From contig CAAAJI010000008.1 of NCBI GenBank assembly GCA_900642245.1, positions 4,892 to 68,891 of the forward strand: DNA of 64,000 nt, in the 5' to 3' direction. Source of the stretch: Fragilaria radians. Lineage: Eukaryota > Bacillariophyta > Fragilariophyceae > Fragilariales > Fragilariaceae. The notes below the pieces were generated by a model that worked only from the letters and a program-made list of their open reading frames with translations, was not told the DNA's origin and did not search any database. Numbering within the stretch: position 1 is the stretch's first letter; each line of letters begins with the position of its first letter. This document shows, in pieces, positions 44,150 through 54,922 of the stretch. The position numbers and the translations under genes were made by a program.

Positions 44150-46500
44150 CTGATTGAAAAGTTTGACTTGGAGAGCTCCTGATACCCTGATAGAGTTTAT
44201 TCTCAATTTTGGTGATGCCCTGATGTTGCAGCAAATATTGGATCATCAATATTTGGCTGGGTATGCTCTTGAAAGGCAAAACAGTGAGTGAGCTTTATAC
44301 TCTTTCTTTCAATGTTCTGATTACCCTTTCAACTTCAGGAACATGCTTGACACGGGCTGTAATGTTGGCTATCACATTTATTCCACTAAGGTCTGTTCGG
44401 ATTGACTCAAAATGTCCATCAGTAAAAATCTAACCTTAAATCCTCGAGATTCGTATAACTTTAAGTCAGGCTTTATTTGATTTTGCATTTTTAATCACTT
44501 CGCACGTGCAGAACTTGATGTTCCTGGATCCTGGATAAGGTAATCAAAAATGCCATCAAATTTATAAACATTATGTCTATTCCAATTGCAACATTTCCAT
44601 AAATTTCCAATAAGTCTGTAGGTACCTCATAGTCATTTAACTTTACTTGATAAGGAGCTTGTTGCATTTTCATACCTTTAATTGATCCTAAATCTGGTTC
44701 AAAGTTGTCCTTAGTTAGCCCTTTCGACATCACTCCTTGATACTCGGCAGTTAGGTAGAAGATTGATATCTATTATATGAAGCATCTGTTGTGTGCTTGG
44801 TCTACCAATGATTCTTTGTAGTCTACAAGCTAAGTACCCATGAAAGTAGTCTTTATTGGTATACCTAGATGGTTTATCATCTACAGTAGGAATAAGAATC
44901 GACTCATCATGTTTTGCACCCGTTGCATCAAAGTAGTATTGTCCCTGTGATGATTGCTTGAAAATTCTAACGGTTCCATCCTGTTTTTTTTGTATTCGAA
45001 TCTGTTGTCGGTGTTGCTTGAGAATATAAACTCATGTCCCTTGTTGCACACTTGTGATAGAGACAATATATTTGCAATTCTGTTTTTGTGGTACCAAAGC
45101 TGCCCATATCCAGCTAATGATCGAACTATATCTGTTGAGGTTACTCCTGCAGTGCAGTGAATCAAAATGTTTTCCTTCACTTTGTGAATATTTTCTTGTA
45201 GCCATGGGTTGCATAAAATATCAAGGGTTGACTCGTTATCAAGGAGTATCCACAAAATTGGAAAATTACACTTACAAGTAATGCTTGAATTCACATGACC
45301 AACTTGCATAAACTGGAATCCGCCACCGTGATGTTCATTAGTAACAACCATCACATTACCAGAAGTACTATGATCATCCATAATATTTGATGTCACATTT
45401 GAAGTTTTGGTTGAAGTATTGTTTGTCTCATTCTCCTTCTAACTTGCAGGACATATGTTTGCGTCCCACATATCTTCCATTCATAGCATATAATCTTGCT
45501 TTGTCATTTTTCATTTTGATTGAATTTGTTGTAACATTTTTTGTTGCAAGTGATACTCCATCACTCCCAAGCCCATTTCTGCATGGGTGATTCAACTTCC
45601 AGCTTGTCAACAAATTGTACAAAGATTGTTGTAATTTTGGATATTCATCACATTCCTGAAGGTAGTTGTTCTGCAGTTTATCAAGGAGCGTAGAGAATCT
45701 TCCTCTGTCACTGCCAAATATAAAAGCTACACTAAAAATATTTCTCCTCAGCTTCAAGTTTATCTTCCTCTCATTCATACCTTTGCCTTTGTACGCGCAA
45801 TATTCTTGCTAATTCCCTGATCTATGCCAATTGTGACTCCATTGTGCTCAATAACATCACCTAAAATAATGAAATGACCAAAGTATACTTGAACCAACAT
45901 ACTTGGGTCTTGATAGCACAGGTACATTAGTCTCTTTGTCTCATGGATTGCCTTTGTCATGTAGATTTGACTTTGGAAGGTGTAAGTTATACTTTTGATG
46001 AGCTTGAGTAATTCAATTGTATCACCTGACGTAAAAATGGCTTGAAAATTGCTTGCCGGCTCCAGTTTTTGCTTCATGAGGTCAGAGCATTGACCCCAGA
46101 TTAGAGAGTAGGCATTCTTTAAATTTTCTTGGTGGTTCTTTCTCTTTTCACATAATCATCAATCCGTTTCTCCCAGATTCAAAGTTCTGTTTTTGTGGCA
46201 TTATCTTCAGGAACTTCTGGCATCATTGCAGCAACATATTGCAAATTTTCAATAGCAAACCTTGTATCCACTCCTTACTTATAATTTCTGCCAATATACT
46301 CTGTAATTTCCTTTGTTGTGTTGGTACATTGATCTTCCTGTCTGATATCTGTGCAGTCATAGATATTTCATTTCAGTTCCTTACATCTTCCATTGAATCT
46401 CTTGCTTGTTGAGTGATCTGGTTACGACTTGATACAGAGTCATCATTGGGCGTAGAATTGAGAGATGATATGGTTTGATCTAGAGATTTGGTACACATGA
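44150..46500 (-). pseudogene. Ty1/copia gag-protease-integrase fossil
   Basis: Reading right to left, gag remains in pieces (ENLQYV, IWEKRIDDYVKRER near 46150-46270, then ORFs at 45775-46077 and 45428-45778). A degraded zinc-knuckle region follows, then the protease block WILLDNESTLDI (about 45230-45262), the integrase start (FEPDLGSIKG, AIGIDIMF at 44545-44700) and, after a frameshift, the integrase core with FTDGHFESI and VPEVERVIRTLKERV near 44310-44430. A stop follows. No RT or RNase H was found to the left. The protease box and integrase order show the same lineage as the 22.6 kb element. Confidence 0.85.
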
Positions 46501-46724
46501 TTATAATTTTATGTAATAACCACAACTGTTCTTACGATGAGGTATAAAATATGATTGGATAGTTTTGACCATTCTAGCCAAATATACAGGATCCTGGAAT
46601 CTGGAATCGAACAAGAAATCAGATCAAGAGACTCGTTTGAATAAATGTTCAATCTCATTAAGAATTTAACGCGCGCCAAAATCCTATAGGATAACATTTT
46701 CAATTTCTAGATCCAAGAATACAC

Positions 46725-47927
46725 ATGAGTGAATCGACACAAAGATCAACTACCGCATCGTCAACGACATCGTCTATTTTGATACCAACATGGCTTGCTG
46801 CAGGCGGAGGTATATGTGCCGTGGTTGGATTGAGTATGGCTTTCCGTCGATGGCAAAGTGTACCATCAGAACAGATCATGACATCTCGACTTTTCCAACA
46901 AGAGTTACAAACATTGAGACAGTCAATACAACATGATTTGGAGAAGCATGTGCTCCTTGCCAAATCACAGGTAGCCACATCATGGCAAGTACAAGAGCGT
47001 GAGAGACACCAGGAGTTATCAGGTCATTATCAAGCGATGCAAGACAAATTAAAACCACTTGACTTTGCGCGCCAAGAGCTTGTAGCGATGTCTACAAAGA
47101 TAACACAACTTGAAAACATATTTTTGAATCCCAAACGACGAGGAACGTTTGGTGAATTGCAATTAGAAGATATAATCCGAGACGTATTTCCTGCTGGATC
47201 GTACGATTTTCAATTTACCCTCTCCAATGGCAAACGTCCAGATTGTGTGTTGCATTTACCACCACCTATTGGAGCGTTATGCATCGATTCAAAGTTCCCT
47301 TTAGAAGCGTTTCTAGAAGCAGAAGCAACCAAAGCGGATGGAGCATCTCGAGACCAGCATAAGGTACATCGACAAAAGGTACAAGACTCTCTTAAGAAGC
47401 ATATTAAAAACATTTCGGAGAGATATATACTTCCCGGTGAAACAGCTGATTGTGCCATACTATTCCTACCGTCCGAATACCTCTTTTCAGCAATCCTCAC
47501 AGATTATTATCCTCATGTATTATTGGATGCTGCGAATCGTCAACGAGTATGGTTGGCTTGTCCAACCACACTTTTGGCAGTCTTGACGACTCTCCGAGGA
47601 GTCGTCCGGGGGATGCGGTCAGATGAAACAATGCGTGAGGTGTCCGAGCTTACTCGTGATGTCGAACGATTGCTCCTACGAATGGAAAAGGCTGAACGGA
47701 GTGTGGATGCTGCTAGAGAAAGCCTCCGACTCATGCATGTATCCATCGAGAAAATTCAAAGGAGGAAGGCACGATTAGATGCCATGGGAATAATGGAAAA
47801 AGATCCTTTCAAGAACTATACCAATACAGAGGAGGATGACCAAAGTGCGATTGTTGTTGATACTCTCAATGTTGAGCCAAATTTGAAGACTCTAGATAGC
47901 CAAAAGGAATCTAACCCCCTAACGTAA
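46725..47927 (+). CDS. RmuC-family protein
   Basis: The protein has 400 residues from the ATG at 46725, intronless. Residues about 19-40 form one transmembrane helix, residues 55-130 are charged and heptad-rich (coiled coil), and about 135-330 is the RmuC domain: NPKRRGTFGELQLEDII, then NGKRPDCVLHLPP, IDSKFPLEAF, KKHIKNISERYILPGET, FLPSEYLF and CPTTLLAVL. The N-terminal anchor plus coiled coil plus nuclease-like core is the layout of bacterial RmuC, implicated in limiting DNA rearrangement. RmuC is mainly bacterial. In a diatom nuclear gene an organelle role (plastid or mitochondrion) is a guess, because no clear import motif is visible. The ends of the protein lack the usual bacterial coda and are acidic. 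Confidence 0.9.
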   Translation: MSESTQRSTTASSTTSSILIPTWLAAGGGICAVVGLSMAFRRWQSVPSEQIMTSRLFQQELQTLRQSIQHDLEKHVLLAKSQVATSWQVQERERHQELSGHYQAMQDKLKPLDFARQELVAMSTKITQLENIFLNPKRRGTFGELQLEDIIRDVFPAGSYDFQFTLSNGKRPDCVLHLPPPIGALCIDSKFPLEAFLEAEATKADGASRDQHKVHRQKVQDSLKKHIKNISERYILPGETADCAILFLPSEYLFSAILTDYYPHVLLDAANRQRVWLACPTTLLAVLTTLRGVVRGMRSDETMREVSELTRDVERLLLRMEKAERSVDAARESLRLMHVSIEKIQRRKARLDAMGIMEKDPFKNYTNTEEDDQSAIVVDTLNVEPNLKTLDSQKESNPLT

Positions 47928-48949
47928 TCAAAAATTTAATTTTATACTCCATCATAAACATGATTAGATGCCCCATCGCCAGGAGCATATCCATTCCCCT
48001 ATGTTGTCATCTCCATAATTTACATTTGGTGTGATGATGCAGGAAAGGTTTTAGCATCATGTGCCCTATTTATTTGAATAAGTAGCTTTGATCTCAAGTA
48101 GTATCCTGTGTTATACTCAAACTTCTAATGGTACTTATTTTCTGACACTTTGTACATCTATTTATTTGAGAAATTTGCTGTACTTTTCTATTATCCGTAT
48201 GATCTTGATAGAGTACGTGTAGGGAACAAAAGAACGAGTCCATAATCCTCTCAGCTACAGTGGTTGACTCCACCAAAAACATGAATATACATACTCTAGA
48301 ACCCTGTTTCAAACTCTATGTTTGTTCTTCGATGCAGCCCTTTTTCTTGCAGCCAATTCTAATATTTCATGGCTTTGTGGATTGATTGATGGTGTACACA
48401 ACTATCTTACTCTTCCAGTGTCATTTACAAATGAAATCATTTTTATTAACATGTGTATCGAGTTTGCCCTCTTATTTCCAGCCAAGTCTTTCACTTTCAT
48501 GTTCTTTTGAGTTATTTCATTTATCTAAATTAACTACTTTGCATGCATACAGAATTAAATGAAGGAAAATATACTGATGACAGGCCAGGTGATTGGCGAC
48601 AGAAAACACATGTTTACCCTGTTTTACTATCGGTTAAATCTGTGAAGTCGTGTTTTTTTTGTACACACGACGAGTAGTAAGTGGTACAGAATTTTGCTCA
48701 ACATGAGAAAGTGAAAAGGTGAGGGAAACAATTTTAATGTTTTTAGGGCTTGAGCTATTATTTTCTGTAGTTGCATTCAGTTCAATACTATTCTTCTGAT
48801 GTCACTCTACCTTGCAGCTGTCAAGAGTTACGGATGACAAAAAAAGACCAGAAAACATTCGCATCGACGAAAGTGTGCGGCCGTAGATAGATATATATTA
48901 GAGGCAATATTACTTTGACTTTACCATAATAATAAGATTACGAATAAGA
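47928..48949. other. Intergenic, no gene seen
   Basis: Spacer between two plus-strand genes, containing the promoter of the GH1 gene. A T run occurs at about 48652-48661. No further gene is supported. Confidence 0.4.
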
Positions 48950-50761
48950 ATGCTCGAATCTGAAAGCATAGAGAAGCAAAAGTCGGCTACACTTGCGGCG
49001 TTGCTCGATCTACCGCCGCCTCCCAATGAAAGCACTCTACTAATAACGCGTCATTCCACGGATACTGCAGCTAGAAATCGACATCCTCCTCGTGCATTAC
49101 GGCAGCTTCAGAGTCAACGATTACAGCTACTACGAAGACGACGTGATACGTCGAGACTATGGAATTCGGCTCAGTATGTCATTGCTTTACTCCTCGCCAC
49201 ACTCATTGTTGTGGTAGAATACCAACCATCCTTATCAGATCATGGAGAACTGCTGTGGAATAATCATCGTTCACGATTTCATAATTATCATTGGGATAAG
49301 GGTAGACGAATTACAGCCAGATTGCATCATGTCTTTCCGAAGGAATTTGTATGGGGAAGTGCTACATCAGCCTATCAGATTGAGGGTGGATCTGAGGAAC
49401 GGGGCATATCCATATGGGATACATTTTGTAAAAATCAACACCAACACACATCTTCAAACATCCAAAATATTCTCGATGGATCCTCAGGTGATATTGCTTG
49501 CGATCATTATCATATGATGGAGGAAGATGTTCAACTTATGAAGCAATTAGGACTTCAAGCCTATCGTTTCTCAATTGCCTGGACACGAATCCTTCCAAAT
49601 GGCAAGGTGTCACAAAAAGGAATCGAATTCTATGACAGGCTAATTGATGCGTTGCTAGAAGCAAATATTGTCCCCTACGCTACACTGTTCCATTGGGACT
49701 TACCACAGAGACTTCAAGACAGGTACGGTGGATGGATGGACCGGAGAATTATTGATGACTTTGCAGACTATGCAAAAATTTGTTTTCGGCACTTTGGAGA
49801 CAGAGTCAAGCATTGGATAACCATCAATGAATCATGGACAATTGCTGTCAATGGATACAACAGCCATGTACATGCTCCTGGTCATTATCTACATCCTGCC
49901 ACTGAAACTTACCTGGTGGCACATCACTTGCTCTTAGCTCATGCACGTGCAGTTCATATATACCGTCGAGACTTTGCTCATCAACAACATGGTATGATTG
50001 GGATCTCCAATTGTGCAGATTACCGTTATCCTGCCGATTCCAATAGTGATGCCGATTGGGATGCCGCTCAACGTGCGATGGTATTCCAACTGGCATGGCT
50101 GGCCGATCCAATTTGGTTGGGAGACTACCCTCAAGATATGAAGGACCGTCTCGGTTCACGTCTACCGAAATTTACAAGAGAAGAACAGTTCCTACTCAAG
50201 GGATCCAGTGACTTCTTTGGTCTAAATCATTACTCGAGTCTCTTGGCATCAGATCCATCTTCTCAACATAATAATGATGATAATGGACCAAGAGCACCAT
50301 CCTACGAGGGATACTGGGCAGATATAAATGTAGCCTTTTCTACAGAGCCCAATTGGCGCTCCAATGCCATGGGTTGGAGTGTCGTGCCAGAGGGATTTCG
50401 AGAACTGTTGCTCTGGATCGCTGATCGTTACGACAATCCAACAATCCTCATCACTGAGAATGGATCTGCTGAGAATGAGCCTAACCTAGATGCTGCCCTA
50501 CAGGATGAAGCAAGGCGTGTGTACTTTGAATCTTACCTACGTGCCTGTGCAGAAGCCATGGAAGATGGTGTGGACGTTATGGGATATTTCGCCTGGAGTT
50601 TAATGGATAACTTTGAATGGCAATATGGATACCAACGACGATTTGGTATTTGCTATGTTGACTTTGAAACGATGAAACGTACTCCCAAAAAATCTGCTCT
50701 ATGGTATCGTGATACTATTCTGGCCAATGGGCATAATATCCGACGAAGGGCCAGTGCATAG
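48950..50761 (+). CDS. GH1 beta-glucosidase with N-terminal membrane anchor
   Basis: The protein has 603 residues from the ATG at 48950, with no intron. Residues 1-70 are basic, followed by a hydrophobic helix (YVIALLLATLIVVVEY), which implies a type II membrane protein with the enzyme on the far side. The catalytic domain from about residue 128 is a standard GH1 barrel: FPKEFVWGSATSAYQIEG, YRFSIAWTRILP, LFHWDLPQRLQ, TINES with the acid/base Glu (E294; NES replaces the common NEP), ITENG with the nucleophile (E503) and DNFEWQYGYQRRFGI. It should hydrolyse beta-linked glucosides. Natural substrate is unknown; a role in laminarin or glycoside turnover is possible but not shown by the sequence. 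Confidence 0.92.
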   Translation: MLESESIEKQKSATLAALLDLPPPPNESTLLITRHSTDTAARNRHPPRALRQLQSQRLQLLRRRRDTSRLWNSAQYVIALLLATLIVVVEYQPSLSDHGELLWNNHRSRFHNYHWDKGRRITARLHHVFPKEFVWGSATSAYQIEGGSEERGISIWDTFCKNQHQHTSSNIQNILDGSSGDIACDHYHMMEEDVQLMKQLGLQAYRFSIAWTRILPNGKVSQKGIEFYDRLIDALLEANIVPYATLFHWDLPQRLQDRYGGWMDRRIIDDFADYAKICFRHFGDRVKHWITINESWTIAVNGYNSHVHAPGHYLHPATETYLVAHHLLLAHARAVHIYRRDFAHQQHGMIGISNCADYRYPADSNSDADWDAAQRAMVFQLAWLADPIWLGDYPQDMKDRLGSRLPKFTREEQFLLKGSSDFFGLNHYSSLLASDPSSQHNNDDNGPRAPSYEGYWADINVAFSTEPNWRSNAMGWSVVPEGFRELLLWIADRYDNPTILITENGSAENEPNLDAALQDEARRVYFESYLRACAEAMEDGVDVMGYFAWSLMDNFEWQYGYQRRFGICYVDFETMKRTPKKSALWYRDTILANGHNIRRRASA

Positions 50762-51598
50762 CATTGTTTTATCTTCCTAGAAACAACCATGAGATTGGTA
50801 GTTTTCGTCTTGGTTTTTTTAGAAGGAAGCAAGGAGGAAATGGGTGGAGTAGATGAGATGGACTCCAAAGTCAGGCAAGTTATATGTACCCCGAAGCAAA
50901 GTGTTTCTTTCTCCTTGCACCAAGTGTTTTTCCAGGTTTCTTTTTGGTCTGCAAAATGATCTCTCTACAATGGAATTCGCTTGTTTTGCTTCATATGTCA
51001 CAGTTAAATTTTGAATGTATGTTGATCATGAGGGAGGCCGAAAAAACGCTCACTATTCAGGAAGATTGGGCTTCATATTTAGAATCAAACGTATTCGGTA
51101 GAAATCTTTAGAGGAATTGATTGATTAGGTTTAATGATACCTTCTGTGATAAAGTCGACATTATCTTCCATTGTTTCTAAATTGAACTGTAGATTTCACT
51201 AAATAGTCCGTATCTGCAGAATTGATACTCTGTTAAACGAGGGATTTCGTCGCACAAACGCAAAGCGTTCAAACTGAGTTTGAGACCGGAAAAAAGAAAC
51301 CTCTGTCATCCAAAATCTGAGTTAACGGATCACTGGGATTACTAAGGCAGTCTCTACGTATGTCTCAGGAAACTTGATGATACAGAATACCTTTGTTTCA
51401 ATCAAACACATTGTTGAACATAATCCCTTGAATCTTTTTGGAGATGTGTTGTTACAACTCCCAGTGCTTTTAAAACTTAGATTACAGTAAACCATGACAA
51501 CGTGAAAAAGTTAAATATGGCACTTGCCTTCTAAGCTTTTGCAATTGTGGGGAGGCTTAAATCACAAATAACCTGTTTTTTTTAGCATCTGCAACATG
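50762..51598. other. Intergenic, no gene seen
   Basis: Spacer downstream of the GH1 gene. Short frames lack ATG starts or recognisable motifs. Confidence 0.4.
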
Positions 51599-52000
51599 TC
51601 TAATGCTCAAAAAATTACGCTTGATGAAAAGATGGCGGAAGAGAAGAATGAAAGTGATTGGGTCAATAATGACTTATCAAATCAGAAACAATCGATGAGT
51701 AGAAGAGCATCAACATCGCCAATTGATTTAGTTTTGTTAAGCTTGACCTACCTTGACTAGGATCAAGAAGCCAATCCCTAACACAATAGGTTGTAAGCAA
51801 TAACAAGTTTAATAGNNNNNNNNNNNNNNNNNNNNGTGATTTAACTAAGCAGTTGGGAAAGAAGCTTAGGAGCAAGATCAAAACTTCAAGAGAAGTCAAG
51901 ATGATCCCAGAGAACATCTCTTGAGAGAAGTTCCAAGATCAACCAAGACTAGAAAGAAGTAAAGGTAAAATTAGATTATAATATTGCCTTGATATAGTTT
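51599..52000 (+). other. Short ORF and gap, possible retroelement trace
   Basis: An ATG-started frame of about 54 codons (MSNAQKITLDEKMAEE start) ends at a TAG near 51760, and a 20-base N run follows at 51816-51835. The sequence on either side looks LTR-like (purine-rich, direct short repeats of AAGAAG and CAAGA), but no polyprotein motif was found. Confidence 0.2.
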
Positions 52001-54084
52001 TAAGTCTACCGTAGAGCAAAGCTGTTCACTTATGGAGACATTATATTTTGTAGTGGTGCTGGTATCATTGCGTTAAAGACTAGGGTGCATGCTTAATCAA
52101 GAGTATGAATAAAACTTGAAATTTTATTCTAGACACTGTGGGGCATCTATCAGGATGAAAAAACCAAGTATTCAAACCAATGCCCTAACCCTGCTCTTTA
52201 ATCCAGGAGTATTTGGATGAACATGAAATCATACTGGATGGCAAAGTGTTGAAAGAGAAGAAATCTACTTGACAAAAACATGCATTCCATTTAAATGAGG
52301 AACAAAATGAACGCATAGTGGGTACCATTTAGTAAACAATCAAGTTTTCTCTCATGTATGCTTAACATCTTTGATGACTTCAAAAGACAAGAACATTTTT
52401 TTTGGTGTATATAGCTTCTCTGACCTAAAATCTTTTTAACTAGTTTTGTTTCAATATTGTCATCAAACAAAGGCTAGAATCAATGGCAGAAGTATCTCTC
52501 CTAATTTCATCATGGAATGTTTTATCTGACACTTCACTAATACATAGAGAGAAAATTATGCAATCAGAGAGTTGCAACCAAACATGTTAAGATTCTGAAA
52601 TTACAGAATACTTGTTTGAGTTTCTGTGATTTTCCTTTCATCTTCATCCATGCTGTAATTAAAAAATGCATGCACAATAAATAGTCCATTAACTACTGAA
52701 ATATATCGAAAAACATGTAGAAAGAAATTATCTTGCCTGTTTGACAGTAATCTTGATTCTACCCTTAATGAATCACAGAAGTAAAAATGTATCATCAATA
52801 TAGAGTAATCCATTTTAACATACAGCATCTTTTTATGTACTCAATTGAATTTTGAATATTAACGATGTTAAAATACGATTACCCAACAAAAGGTTTTCAT
52901 AGCATTCGTAATTCTGAATGCTAATGACATTGTCATCCTAACGTCACACTTCTAGTTTCGTTACCAAAGAAACACCTTATTTATCATGGAAAAAGATCTT
53001 TTTGTAAGTATGTTAAATGAAAGAAAATAAAATAAATAACTCGGCGCTGTATACCATTAACAGGAAGAAAGCATTAATCGAAATAAGCCCTACATCAGTT
53101 TGGTTTTGTGAAGCACTTATATCCAAAGAAAAAATGATATTGCCTTTGTCTCCATGATATCAGCTTAGAGGCCATCATGATAAACGATTTTGGCAGTCTG
53201 ACAACTGAATTCTCTTGTATTCCTTGAGAAACAATTGATAGTAAACAGAAGTTTGAAAAAATCAAAAAAGCAGTAATTAGAAATTTCTGAAAGAAAAATA
53301 AAATGTGAATTGTTCGAGTAAGGTTTAAGAATAAGCTAAAATAATGGATACTTATAATAATCATTAATAATAAATTGATGAACGGAATTGATAAACGACT
53401 AGCAGATGATGAAATCCAAGAATTTTCAAATCAGCTTTCAAGTTCATGAAATCTGAAGTTCATGTGATCTATTTATCGAAAATAATTAATAAGGTAGATC
53501 TTCATAAAAGAACAATTGAATAAACAATGAAAACGTTTTCATGAGTCATCTATCATTGTCACAGAGGAAAACTCACTCAAAAAATCAGACACTTTGCTAC
53601 AAATCATCATTATGCGTAATAATCTTGGCATAAATCTTGCATATACTGCTGGCAGGGTCTGCACATGCTCATCATGAAAAAATATTATTATGGAGATGGA
53701 AATGATGCTCGTTTAGTTTAAGGAGGCGTGAGGCCAATGATTTTGATTGTGAATTGAGTGAATCTACTAGTAGTCGTTGTGCGATGTAAAAAACTACTAA
53801 CTTACTGTAATATGAAATTTTAGGTGACGAAGCACAAGAGTGTTCCGATTTCCAACAGTATCCTCCAGAATTTCCAAGAGATACGGAGTGAATCTCTCTC
53901 CCCTATTAAACAACGCAGATATTTCTGGCGTGGTGAAAACAAGATTGCGTCAGTCTTTGCAGTGATGACGATCCAACTAATCAGCAAATGAAGCTTTCCA
54001 AGATATATTCCCTACAGTGTCTCACAAAATTTATTGTATTCAATTCAACAACTTAGCACAAACCTTATTCTCCTAAAAATCAAA
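52001..54084. other. Intergenic, no gene seen
   Basis: Two kilobases of AT-rich DNA before the LHC gene. The hydrophobic minus-strand frame at 53095-53364 is explained by AT-rich composition and is not called. The light-regulated promoter of the LHC gene should lie near 53900-54084. I could not pick out a defined element. Confidence 0.4.
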
Positions 54085-54922
54085 ATGAAAGTCGCAGCCT
54101 CTTTTCTTCTCCTCTCAACAACCGCTTCAGCTTTCACATCTCCTGCGAGCAAAACACGCATGACATCCATCAAGATGTCTGAACCGGTTGAGACTGAAAT
54201 CCCAGTGGTAATCCCAGAAACTCCTGTCCAGCCAAGTATGTCAGCTGCCCTTCCATTCATGCCAAGACCTTTGGCACTCGATGGATCTCTTGTTGGAGAT
54301 GTGGGTTTCGATCCTCTTGGCTTTGCTAAATCAAAGGAAGACTTGATGAATTATCGTGAGGCAGAGATCAAGCATGGTCGTCTTGCTATGTTGGTAAGTT
54401 CTTTGAATGATGGAAAATATGAAAATGTAATTATATGCCCGAACTGATCTCATTTTTCGTTACGACTTTCAGGCAGCTGCAGGTTGGCCACTTTCGGAAC
54501 TTTGGGACAAGAAGGTAGCTTCTTTATTTGGCCTTCCAGCCCTTGTGGATTCTGGTGATCGTGCTCCATCACTCTTGAATGGAGGTTTAGGAAAGGTATC
54601 TCCAGTATACTGGATTGGAGTCTTGATTCTTGCCGGGGCGATTGATTTCTTTGGTATCACTCGTGCACGATCGAACGCTCCAGACTATTTCGCAGGTAAT
54701 CTTGGATTTGACCCGTTGGGACTCTACCCGAAGGAGAAGCAAGGTCAACTAGACATGCAATTGAAGGAGATCAAAAATGGTCGTCTTGCCATGATTGCCA
54801 TCACAGCGTTTGCATTCCAAGAATTTGTGTCGAAAGTGGGTGTTGTCGACGAAACTCCGATCTTCTTCAAACCAATTGGACAAGCACTCCATGAATATGC
54901 CAACAGTGGTTACATTCAGTAA
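54085..54922 (+). CDS. Fucoxanthin-chlorophyll a/c binding protein (LHC family, one intron)
   Basis: Exons 54085-54393 and 54473-54922 are joined across a 79-base GTAAGT...TTTCAG intron. The product has 252 residues. The start is the ATG at 54085; the upstream extension has no ATG. Residues 1-16 are a signal peptide ending ASA, followed by F17, the diatom plastid-import motif. The protein has two GFDPLG motifs (about residues 74 and 181) and two LHC helices with the conserved Glu-Arg pairs: EIKHGRLAML (E94, R99) and EIKNGRLAMI (E202, R207). A third hydrophobic helix lies between (VYWIGVLILAGAIDF). It binds chlorophylls and fucoxanthin in thylakoid membranes and feeds excitation energy to a photosystem. 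Which Lhc subfamily it belongs to was not resolved. The exon join falls exactly inside RLAML|AAAGW. Confidence 0.95.
54394..54472 (+). other. Spliceosomal intron of the LHC gene
   Basis: Seventy-nine bases with a GTAAGT donor and a TTTCAG acceptor. An in-frame stop appears if it is retained. Removal restores the usual first LHC helix. Confidence 0.9.

Noticed and set aside
53095..53364. Hydrophobic 89-codon frame
   Set aside because: Phe/Ile/Leu-rich content is expected from AT-rich DNA, and no ATG gene structure is evident.
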